Origin: Thermoplasmata archaeon
GTDB taxonomy: Archaea; Thermoplasmatota; Thermoplasmata; Thermoplasmatales; Thermoplasmataceae
DNA length: 6,584 nucleotides
Reading direction: 5' to 3'
NCBI GenBank assembly: GCA_021847855.1
Contig: JAJZOT010000096.1
Coordinates: 1-6,584 of the forward strand
Below, in pieces: positions 1-5,708 of this stretch. The notes beneath the pieces are model-generated. The model was not told the DNA's origin. It was given only the letters and a program-made list of their open reading frames with translations, and made no database searches. The translations under genes and the position numbers were made by a program. The number at the start of each line of letters is the position of its first letter. Position 1 is the stretch's first letter.

Positions 1-1208
1 TCGAAATAAGAAATAATTCTGAACTTTTCGTCCCGGATAACCCAAGCATTGGTTACATTGAGGGAGATGGTATCGGCCCGGATATTTCAAGAACGGCCAT
101 TTCAGTAATAAACGCAGCTGTAGAAGTTGCTTACGGTGGATCAAAGCACATTGAGTGGAAAAAAATTCTGGCTGGCGAAGAAGCCTATAAGAGCACGGGT
201 CAACACCTTCCACAGGATTCACTTGAGGAGATAAGGAAGTCTATTATAGTTCTCAAGGGTCCGCTTACTACCCCCATCGGCGAGGGGTTCAGGAGCCTCA
301 ACGTCACTCTAAGGCAATTGTTTGATCTCTATGCTAACATAAGACCTGTTAGGTATTTTCCCGGCGTCCCTTCTCCTGTTAAGAACCCGGAAAAAATGAA
401 CATGGTAGTTTTCAGAGAAAACACCGAAGATCTGTACGCCGGCATAGAATGGAAGTACAATTCAGAGGAGGCAGCAAAATTCAGGAAATTTCTTGCAGAT
501 ACTTATTCTGTCAACCTAACAGATGATACTGGAGTCGGTGTGAAACCCATAAGCAGGTTCAGGTCTAACAGGTTGGTCAGAATGGCCATTAAATATGCTA
601 TAAGCAACAAAAGGAGAAGTGTTACACTCGTTCACAAGGGAAACATAATGAAGTATACTGAGGGGGCTTTCAAGGAATGGGGTTACGAAGTTGCAGCCTC
701 AGAGTTCAAAGACAAGACCGTCACAGAAGAGGAATACCTGAAAGCTCCGGAAAAATATTCCGACAAGATAGTGATAAAAGACAGGATCACGGACAATATG
801 TTCCAGCAGGTTCTGACCCGAACGGAAGATTATGATGTCATAGCCACTACCAACCTTAATGGGGATTATCTGTCAGATGCACTGGCTGCCCAGGTTGGCG
901 GTCTTGGAATAGCTCCCGGGGCAAACATTGGCGATGTGTACGCGATCTTTGAAGCTGTTCATGGAACAGCTCCGAAATATGCCAGCATGGATATCGCAAA
1001 TCCAACTTCGATAATGCTCTCCGGAGCCATGATGCTAAAGCACATCGGATGGGATGCCCCTTCAGAAATACTTGACAATGCAATTACCATGGCATACAAG
1101 GACCAGAAAGTGACTCAGGATCTGGCAAGGGTACTTAACATAAAACCACTCAAATGCTCAGAATTCGGAAATGAAGTCATAAAACGTATGAAACCCATCA
1201 GGCAATGA
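1..1208 (+). CDS. icd: NADP-dependent isocitrate dehydrogenase, 5'-truncated by the window edge
   Basis: Catalyses oxidative decarboxylation of isocitrate to 2-oxoglutarate in the TCA cycle, in the cytosol. The first complete codon is at position 3; 401 residues are visible before TGA at 1206-1208. The family is about 400-420 residues long, so probably only 10-20 N-terminal residues are missing. TTG at 318 is an internal Leu codon, because the frame stays open and homologous upstream (YIEGDGIGPD, KGPLTTP). The sequence follows the E. coli Icd pattern closely: substrate loop SLNVTLRQ (from 294), ENTEDLYAGIEW with the catalytic Tyr (from 417), VIKD with the catalytic Lys, and NLNGDYLSDALAAQ with the metal-binding Asp pair. 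The coenzyme loop HGTAPKYA keeps the Lys-Tyr pair (E. coli K344/Y345), and the VTQDLAR segment keeps the Arg equivalent to R395. Both point to NADP, although the Tyr391 position is Gln. The identity is secure; the cofactor is inferred. Confidence 0.97.
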   Translation, partial: EIRNNSELFVPDNPSIGYIEGDGIGPDISRTAISVINAAVEVAYGGSKHIEWKKILAGEEAYKSTGQHLPQDSLEEIRKSIIVLKGPLTTPIGEGFRSLNVTLRQLFDLYANIRPVRYFPGVPSPVKNPEKMNMVVFRENTEDLYAGIEWKYNSEEAAKFRKFLADTYSVNLTDDTGVGVKPISRFRSNRLVRMAIKYAISNKRRSVTLVHKGNIMKYTEGAFKEWGYEVAASEFKDKTVTEEEYLKAPEKYSDKIVIKDRITDNMFQQVLTRTEDYDVIATTNLNGDYLSDALAAQVGGLGIAPGANIGDVYAIFEAVHGTAPKYASMDIANPTSIMLSGAMMLKHIGWDAPSEILDNAITMAYKDQKVTQDLARVLNIKPLKCSEFGNEVIKRMKPIRQ

Positions 1209-1216
1209 AATATGCA

Positions 1217-1249
1217 TTCCGGCCTGTATGGTCGGAAATAAGCATTTTT
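1217..1249 (+). terminator. Candidate intrinsic terminator after icd
   Basis: An 8-bp stem (1217-1224 with 1230-1237, one G-T wobble) closes a 5-nt loop. A run of five T follows at 1245-1249, just downstream of the icd stop codon. It lies in the 53-bp gap before the convergent gene ending at 1262. Archaeal termination depends mainly on T-runs, and this run is short, so the call is tentative. The opposite strand has no T-run here. Confidence 0.4.
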
Positions 1250-1261
1250 AATGCAACCCGT

Positions 1262-2578
1262 TTAAATAATCATTCTGTTTCTTGCGACCAAATCGCCAAA
1301 ATCTGAAATAGGTTGGTTGAACATTCCCATGAACATTGATAGGACTTCATTTTTCCCCGGCAAATCGTTGACATGCACAGAGGCATAATTCAGTCTGGCA
1401 ACCGCACTCTTCATGGTATCTATATGATCAATGTACAGGGAACAATTGGATCCAGGCAGACGATTGTTTGCCATGGTGATCGCTTCCTCAATGGAATCTG
1501 CCTTAGTCAATATTGTCAATGGGGCACCGATATTTGGATCTGAGAATTCTATCCTTTTTCTTGGTATCACCAACATTGGTTCCATAACGTTACCCTGTAC
1601 TTTACCAGCTAAGGCTGTCTCTCCAAGATCGCTTTTTACCATACCGGAAAAGACAGAAACAGCAACTAGTTCATTACTGTCAGCCACAGGACCTATAGAG
1701 TTCAAGGGATCCATTGGGTCTCCAACCCCGATTCTGCCGGTAATCTCCAGCATCCTGTTCTTGGCATAGTCCATGATATCGCTCTTTACTATCACCTTCC
1801 AGGCTCTATTGTAGTAACAACTTCCGGCGTAGAATGAGGAAGCTGTGACGTCCTCTATGATCCTGTCAACATTTTCATCGTCCCATATTATGACAGGGTA
1901 GTTCTCGTAATATCTGGAAAGAGAACTTCTTATTCCTACTTTCCTCATGACATCTTTGAAATCAGAGGGTTTTCCTGAAAAACCAAATGTATTAAAATTG
2001 ACAGAGGTCAGAAGCTTGTTAAAACCTGCCTCGTCAACATTTGCAATATTGATCATATCAGCAGGGAATATTCCAACCGATTTTTCCAGGATCACCGAAG
2101 CAGAGAGTGGAGCGATAATGCTAGGCACAAAAACCAGTGATTTTCCAGTAAAGAGACTGATCCCTGACGCCGTTATAAAATCAAGAGCAGGGTTAGCGTA
2201 TGATGCCTTGAAAATCAGTGGACCTGCTAACGCTGGGTTTCTTTGCAATGATCCTGTGTTTGAAAAATTACCTTTGTCTACCTGAGCAGTGATGGCGGAT
2301 TCAATCGTCTTCAGTGCATGAATGGATTCAGACAACTCATTTCTTGAATATTCTATAGGTTTCCCCGTCTCCGATGTTACAAGATCAGCCAGCTCATTGG
2401 AGTAACTATCAAGAGAGACGGAAAACTTCTCAATCAGCTTCCTACGTTCTGCCATATCTGAATTGTAATAGGAGTTTGCAGCCAGGTATGCCCTATGTTC
2501 CAGTGATGCTATGGCCGCCATTGAAGTTTTTTGTATTTTCCCTATTTTCTTTAAGGAGAACTTGTCAAAAACGTCCAT
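1262..2578 (-). CDS. Aldehyde dehydrogenase superfamily protein with degenerate active site
   Basis: A 438-residue protein recognisable as an ALDH fold from ordered signatures: ETGKP (70-74), GDPMDPLNSIGP (286-297, usually GDPxDPxTDIGP), EPML (333-336), the motif around 371-383 (usually AND..YGL.ASVF) and VHVND (401-405, usually WVN). The expected catalytic elements are changed. The PWNFP region reads SYANP (126-130). The KPS coenzyme lysine reads VFVPS (149-153). The ELGG glutamate region reads SRYYENYP (221-228). The EIFGP region reads DPNIGAP (347-353). Cys254 is near the nucleophile position (GSCYY), but its spacing does not fit GQxC. The protein is also shorter than the usual 480-500 residues. 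It may be a pseudoenzyme, or an enzyme with altered chemistry. The start is set at 2578 because a TATA-like box is centred 25.5 bp upstream; an in-frame ATG at 2587 would add Met-Lys-Ile. The fold is confident; the function is unknown. Confidence 0.85.
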   Translation of the reverse strand: MDVFDKFSLKKIGKIQKTSMAAIASLEHRAYLAANSYYNSDMAERRKLIEKFSVSLDSYSNELADLVTSETGKPIEYSRNELSESIHALKTIESAITAQVDKGNFSNTGSLQRNPALAGPLIFKASYANPALDFITASGISLFTGKSLVFVPSIIAPLSASVILEKSVGIFPADMINIANVDEAGFNKLLTSVNFNTFGFSGKPSDFKDVMRKVGIRSSLSRYYENYPVIIWDDENVDRIIEDVTASSFYAGSCYYNRAWKVIVKSDIMDYAKNRMLEITGRIGVGDPMDPLNSIGPVADSNELVAVSVFSGMVKSDLGETALAGKVQGNVMEPMLVIPRKRIEFSDPNIGAPLTILTKADSIEEAITMANNRLPGSNCSLYIDHIDTMKSAVARLNYASVHVNDLPGKNEVLSMFMGMFNQPISDFGDLVARNRMII

Positions 2579-2599
2579 GATCTTCATTCCAAGCGGGGA

Positions 2600-2607
2600 T
2601 AAAAATA
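2600..2607 (-). promoter_or_regulatory. TATA-like box for the ALDH-like gene
   Basis: On the minus strand this reads TATTTTTA, centred about 25.5 bp upstream of the ATG at 2578. That is the spacing expected if transcription begins at the start codon, as in leaderless archaeal mRNAs. No convincing BRE is seen. The ATG at 2587 would be only about 17 bp from the box, too close to lie within such a transcript. Confidence 0.45.
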
Positions 2608-2655
2608 ATGATGATCACGTATCATAATCGCAAAGGGCTGTAGAGGGTTATATTT

Positions 2656-2679
2656 CGGGCTGATTTGGTATCAGTCCCG
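2656..2679 (-). terminator. Stem-loop overlapping the stop codon of the SHOCT gene
   Basis: A 9-bp stem (2656-2664 with 2670-2674 plus 2676-2679, one bulged base at 2675) closes a 5-nt loop at 2665-2669. The stop codon (2671-2673) lies inside the 5' arm on the minus strand. No T-run follows on that strand, so it may be an mRNA 3'-end structure rather than a classical terminator. Confidence 0.3.
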
Positions 2680-3021
2680 TATTTCAGACAGTTTCTTCCT
2701 GTATTCTTCCTCACTTATCTCTCCCTTTGCATATCTTTGCTTAAGTATCTCAATGGCTTCAGAATCACCGCGAATCCGTTGATCGACGTGACCGAAGAAT
2801 CCCAAAACAAAATACAGAATCAGGAATATCACAAGAATTGACATTGCTGCCATTATGGGCATGAATACAAACATACCGTAGGCAGGGAAGTTATCCATGA
2901 ATCCGTATCCTCCTGTATAAGGCGTCTTTCCAAAGAAGAAAATCGAAACAATGCTCAGGGCCGCCATTACTGCTATGAATGCAATAACTATCCAAAGAAT
3001 TCTGCTTAAATTCATTCTCAT
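2671..3021 (-). CDS. Two-TM membrane protein with C-terminal SHOCT domain
   Basis: A 116-residue protein from the ATG at 3021. Two strongly hydrophobic segments at about 7-30 and 48-77 flank a short Gly/Tyr/Pro-rich loop (GKTPYTGGYGFMDNFP). A charged C-terminal tail at about 87-115 reads EAIEILKQRYAKGEISEEEY and onward, the pattern of the SHOCT (short C-terminal) domain, with its typical YAKGEI..EEY core. SHOCT tails are common at the ends of small bacterial and archaeal membrane proteins and are thought to mediate oligomerisation or protein contacts; the role here is unknown. Start choice: an in-frame ATG at 3054 would add 11 mostly hydrophobic residues, but a TATA-like box centred 26.5 bp before 3021 and the basic start MRMNLSR favour 3021 (or 3015). 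It lies between the winged-helix gene upstream and the ALDH-like gene downstream on the same strand. Confidence 0.8.
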   Translation of the reverse strand: MRMNLSRILWIVIAFIAVMAALSIVSIFFFGKTPYTGGYGFMDNFPAYGMFVFMPIMAAMSILVIFLILYFVLGFFGHVDQRIRGDSEAIEILKQRYAKGEISEEEYRKKLSEIRD

Positions 3022-3029
3022 AATTATAC

Positions 3030-3048
3030 AAATGCTGAAAAAGCATTT
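3030..3048. repeat. Inverted repeat next to the SHOCT gene start
   Basis: A perfect 6-bp inverted repeat (AAATGC at 3030-3035, GCATTT at 3043-3048) with a 7-nt spacer. If the gene starts at 3021 the repeat lies between the TATA-like box and the start codon, a place where a repressor could act. If it starts at 3054 the repeat is coding. It could also be chance in AT-rich DNA. Confidence 0.35.
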
Positions 3049-3050
3049 AA
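3045..3050 (-). promoter_or_regulatory. TATA-like box for the SHOCT gene
   Basis: The minus strand reads TTAAAT, centred 26.5 bp upstream of the ATG at 3021, consistent with a leaderless transcript. It overlaps one arm of the 3030-3048 inverted repeat. No clear BRE is visible, and the surrounding DNA is AT-rich, which weakens the call. Confidence 0.35.
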
Positions 3051-3136
3051 TCATTTATTGAAATGTATTTCAGAAGAGGTGAAATATCAGATTATACGAT
3101 AAATGTTTCACTCCTCGGAATCTTATGTGTACCTAC

Positions 3137-3661
3137 CTAGGGACGAGCGCGATAGTTCTTCAGGTCAACAGCGTTTGTCATTCCGTGCCTTGTTCTCTCA
3201 ACCACGCCTTTTTCTTCAAGTGAAGTCAGAACACGGGTCACTGTGGCAGGCGAGAGACCAGAATCCAGGACGAGTGCGTTTTGGAGCATTTTACCGCCGT
3301 TTCGTGATATGATTCCGACTACAAGTTCCTCACTCCTGCTCAGTGCAGGTTCAGGTTTTGTAGCTATTGAAGAGGAGGCAGGTGTTCCGTAATTTTCCGT
3401 ACTGATCTCAGCAAGCAGTCTCATGACGTTCCTGTAACTGTTTAACATTCTCACTGCCGAGTAAGTCATTATCAAGATGTCCGCCGAAATAACAATAATA
3501 TAGAAAGTCTCCTCAATGAGCCCAATCTTTAGTCCCAGACCAATGCTCGAAATAACTATTGAGGATGATATAGCGATAGATACGACAGCAAATATAAAAA
3601 AAACAGCAAACAGCAACATGGCCGAGCCATTATCCGGCTGCCTATTCCCTTCTTTCTTCAT
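3137..3661 (-). CDS. Membrane-anchored winged-helix (MarR-like) transcriptional regulator
   Basis: A 174-residue protein with a basic N-terminus (MKKEGNR), then hydrophobic segments at about 14-45 and 50-70 that predict two membrane spans. A polar linker follows at about 72-107, then a winged helix-turn-helix at about 108-168. The recognition-helix region SPATVTRVLTSLEEKGVVER (137-156) and a basic wing (TRHGMTNAVDL) match the MarR/IclR-like pattern in which a helix is followed by a strand starting KGxVER. With both spans near the N-terminus, the DNA-binding domain is predicted to face the cytosol, making this a one-component regulator tethered to the membrane. The inducing signal and targets are unknown. 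ATG at 3661 is the only plausible start; no Shine-Dalgarno is seen. The palindromes just upstream could serve autoregulation. It is first of three same-strand genes. Confidence 0.85.
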   Translation of the reverse strand: MKKEGNRQPDNGSAMLLFAVFFIFAVVSIAISSSIVISSIGLGLKIGLIEETFYIIVISADILIMTYSAVRMLNSYRNVMRLLAEISTENYGTPASSSIATKPEPALSRSEELVVGIISRNGGKMLQNALVLDSGLSPATVTRVLTSLEEKGVVERTRHGMTNAVDLKNYRARP

Positions 3662-3665
3662 CTGT

Positions 3666-3681
3666 TGACAAATGTCATGAC
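3666..3681. promoter_or_regulatory. Overlapping palindromes upstream of the winged-helix gene (candidate operator)
   Basis: TGACA-AA-TGTCA at 3666-3677 overlaps the perfect 8-bp palindrome GTCATGAC at 3674-3681. The pair begins 5 bp upstream of the regulator's ATG. A further TGTCA occurs at 3717-3721. Symmetric sites next to a winged-helix gene suggest autoregulation, but this is inference from position and symmetry only. Confidence 0.35.
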
Positions 3682-3794
3682 TATCAAGCTCATTAGACTT
3701 GGCGTTATTTGATTCCTGTCAGTATCATCGCATTTTTAGGCAAAAAATATACAGAAGGAAGAAATGAAAACGTTCCTTAAGCATAAATTACGTA

Positions 3795-3808
3795 CGGGAA
3801 ACTTAATT
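3795..3808 (+). promoter_or_regulatory. BRE/TATA promoter for the 303-residue protein gene
   Basis: The BRE-like CGGGAAA at 3794-3800 is followed by an AT box TTAATT at 3803-3808, centred about 25.5 bp before the ATG at 3831. This is the best promoter match in the window. It predicts a leaderless transcript starting at or next to the ATG, which agrees with the lack of a Shine-Dalgarno sequence. Confidence 0.6.
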
Positions 3809-3830
3809 AGGGTTCACGTTTTAATAATTC

Positions 3831-4742
3831 ATGCTTGTCAATGAAGTCGACAGATTGCTTGATAGGCAATGTTCTCTATCATTTACAAATGATTATCAAA
3901 TATTTGAGATTTCAAGGAAGTTCGGAATCCGCGCTCCTTCAATTGTGTTGCTCGATCATGATAAAATAGAGGTTTTATTCTATATCCAAAGAGGAGCGGA
4001 AAAATACAGGGAGGTGAAAATTTTCCTCGATTCCCTCGATGCAAAGGAAGTTTATGGAAACTGGGTGGTCTCGAGCAAAACTGACGAATATGATGAACTT
4101 TCAGTAATCCAGGAATTATCTCGGATTCCCTCATTCTCTATAGACGGTATTTATCTGGATCAGGGGGACCTGCACCTGCACTTCAGGTTTCATTCTAATT
4201 TCAACGAGCCTTTATCTACAGTTCTGGGGCACTACGTATCAATATTTCCAAATTTTCACATACAGAGACTGGGCCCCTCTCCCAGTTTGTTTCAGATACT
4301 GAAGAATGCAGCAACCTACGTTCCACTCTCACAGATAAGCACAGTTAATGTACACGAAACCGGACCCGTGGAGGAAAATCCGCTTGGAACTGATTGGATC
4401 CGGGAAGTTAAATTCATTTCTACTGACGGAATGATACACGCTATATATAAAACTGGATCCACTTCAGAGAAAATGGATCGGAAGGTGACAGCAATTTCAC
4501 CGGATGAAGGCATATACGAAGCAACCACTGAGAACGAATTCGTCGATTTTTATTCCAGGAAAACCAACAACGATGCAATCAGTTCCTTCAGCCGTATTCA
4601 ATCTGCGAAAGGCAATACGCTTTTTTCAAATTCTATTTTCCCAAGAAGTTACCTGAGGAATTACCTGAAAATAATCTCCGATGCAAGGGAACAGTTCAAG
4701 GACTGGAGAATTTCCCTGCTCGACGTTGGAGATTTTCCGTAA
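3831..4742 (+). CDS. Conserved-looking protein of unknown function, 303 residues
   Basis: I do not recognise this protein. It is a soluble, mixed alpha/beta sequence with no signal peptide, no membrane span, no Cys cluster and no nucleotide-binding loop. Features seen: an N-terminal region of alternating strands and helices (about 20-80), a segment rich in His and aromatic residues (LDQGDLHLHFRFH, 109-121), a GPSPSLFQILKN stretch (148-159), and a charged, helical C-terminus (about 274-290). The 100-160 region is faintly reminiscent of sensor portions of archaeal bacterio-opsin-activator-type (HTH_10) proteins, but no C-terminal helix-turn-helix is evident, so this is weak. It is real coding sequence: a long open frame, codon choice like its neighbours, and a strong BRE/TATA at leaderless spacing. 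It is transcribed divergently from the membrane-anchored regulator, which could control it. Confidence 0.8.
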   Translation: MLVNEVDRLLDRQCSLSFTNDYQIFEISRKFGIRAPSIVLLDHDKIEVLFYIQRGAEKYREVKIFLDSLDAKEVYGNWVVSSKTDEYDELSVIQELSRIPSFSIDGIYLDQGDLHLHFRFHSNFNEPLSTVLGHYVSIFPNFHIQRLGPSPSLFQILKNAATYVPLSQISTVNVHETGPVEENPLGTDWIREVKFISTDGMIHAIYKTGSTSEKMDRKVTAISPDEGIYEATTENEFVDFYSRKTNNDAISSFSRIQSAKGNTLFSNSIFPRSYLRNYLKIISDAREQFKDWRISLLDVGDFP

Positions 4743-4780
4743 TGGAAAGCGTGTAGGCCAAATACAATACATCCTGGCGA

Positions 4781-5599
4781 TCAGATGATTTCCAGATTCA
4801 CCTTTGCCAGGAGATGCATTTCAGTTGCCCGGTTGTAATATTTGGAAAGAGCTTCCCGTCCCTCTTTTCCAAAGTCAATGGACAGGTCGTTTACGTACAT
4901 TCTTATGAACTTTCTTTCGAGTTCCATGTCTGCGTATCTTGCATATTTGAGTGAATATTTCACGGCGTCATCCTCGTTCTGCATTGCGTATTTTATAGAG
5001 TTCTCAAAATCCTCTTTGTAATTCATCGCAACTTCCTTTCCAAGTGATTTCTTGATTGCGTTGAAACCCAAAGGCACTGGAAGCGCGCCGGCAAATTTCT
5101 TCCACGCATCATATACATCAAAGACTTTTACCAGTCCCCTCTTCTGATACGTTAGCTGCTCATCGTGGATCAGTATTCCTGCATCCACTTTTCCGGTAAG
5201 GACTGCCTCAGGAATCTGGTCGAATCTTGTTTCCACAAAACCATTGCCGGGTTCAGGGGCAAACATTCTGTATAGCAAGTGTGATGAAGTTAAGAATCCC
5301 GGGGTAGCTATTTTTGCATTTTTGAGGTCAATCTTATCCTTAGCCACGACAATCGGTCCGTAATTCAGTCCGAAGCTGGCCCCGGAGGTAGTGAGATAAT
5401 ATTTGTCTGATACTGCAGCATATCCATTGGCGGATATGGCGGTAACATCATAGAGTTCTTTCACGGATTCTTTATTCAGGGTCTCAATGTCCTTGACAAC
5501 CTGTTCATATTCATAGTGCGTTTTTATTTTATGTTCAAACATTCCATAGAACATGAACGAGTCATCCGGGTCAGGTGTATGTGCAATTACAATCTTCAT
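4781..5599 (-). CDS. mqnD: 1,4-dihydroxy-6-naphthoate synthase (menaquinone biosynthesis, futalosine pathway)
   Basis: Predicted to convert cyclic dehypoxanthinyl futalosine to 1,4-dihydroxy-6-naphthoate, a late step of the futalosine route to menaquinone. It is cytosolic, with a fold like periplasmic binding proteins. From the ATG at 5599 it has 272 residues, normal for MqnD. Signatures: HTPDPDDSFMFYGM at 7-20 (family: H/FSPxPxDxFxFY), DIETLNK (37-43), a conserved glycine-rich core (GASFGLNYGPIVV, 73-85), ILIHDEQLTY (142-151) with His145 matching the proposed catalytic histidine of Thermus MqnD, LPVPLG (173-178) and a C-terminal YVNDLSIDFGKEG block (235-247). An upstream in-frame ATG at 5617 would add six residues; 5599 is preferred because a BRE/TATA is centred 25.5 bp before it and family members begin at this point. 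No other mqn genes are in the window. MqnA is a related paralogue, but the motifs favour MqnD. Confidence 0.9.
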   Translation of the reverse strand: MKIVIAHTPDPDDSFMFYGMFEHKIKTHYEYEQVVKDIETLNKESVKELYDVTAISANGYAAVSDKYYLTTSGASFGLNYGPIVVAKDKIDLKNAKIATPGFLTSSHLLYRMFAPEPGNGFVETRFDQIPEAVLTGKVDAGILIHDEQLTYQKRGLVKVFDVYDAWKKFAGALPVPLGFNAIKKSLGKEVAMNYKEDFENSIKYAMQNEDDAVKYSLKYARYADMELERKFIRMYVNDLSIDFGKEGREALSKYYNRATEMHLLAKVNLEII

Positions 5600-5621
5600 A
5601 TCTGGTAATGTCAGCATTGTA

Positions 5622-5636
5622 GATATGTTTTCAGTT
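5622..5636 (-). promoter_or_regulatory. BRE/TATA promoter for mqnD
   Basis: The minus strand reads AACTGAAAACATATC. The CTGAAAA part is BRE-like, and the CATATC part is centred about 25.5 bp upstream of the ATG at 5599. This predicts a leaderless mqnD mRNA and argues against the ATG at 5617, which would fall only about 7 bp from the box. Confidence 0.5.
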
Positions 5637-5668
5637 TGATCTTTCCTTATCGGAACGGGGATTCATGG

Positions 5669-5676
5669 TTAAATAC
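5669..5676 (+). promoter_or_regulatory. TATA-like box for the carbamate kinase gene
   Basis: TTAAATAC is centred 36.5 bp upstream of the ATG at 5709. With a normal 25-26 bp TATA-to-start distance, transcription would begin near 5698 and leave a leader of about 10 nt. A GGGG run at 5700-5703, five bases before the ATG, is a weak Shine-Dalgarno candidate within that leader. Confidence 0.45.
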
Positions 5677-5708
5677 TTGCGGACGATGTAGTTCTTTCCG
5701 GGGTTATC

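Noticed and set aside
318..1208. TTG at 318 as the start of icd
   Set aside because: The frame is open and clearly homologous to isocitrate dehydrogenase from position 3 onward (YIEGDGIGPD, KGPLTTP, SLNVTLRQ), so 318 is an internal leucine.
1431..2580. Plus-strand open frames of 68-112 codons opposite the ALDH-like gene
   Set aside because: Their translations have no recognisable domains and no promoter, while the minus-strand product aligns with the ALDH fold across the region.
3103..3312. Plus-strand 69-codon open frame at the end of the winged-helix gene
   Set aside because: It mirrors the wHTH coding region on the opposite strand and has no start signals or recognisable motif.
3764..3844. 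26-codon open frame starting ATGAAAACG upstream of and overlapping the 303-residue gene
   Set aside because: A purine-rich stretch precedes it, but the well-placed BRE/TATA at 3794-3808 would start transcription downstream of its ATG. It is probably chance.
3883..4528. Minus-strand open frames of 70 and 83 codons opposite the 303-residue gene
   Set aside because: Low-complexity, unfamiliar translations with no promoter; the plus-strand frame is longer and has the promoter.
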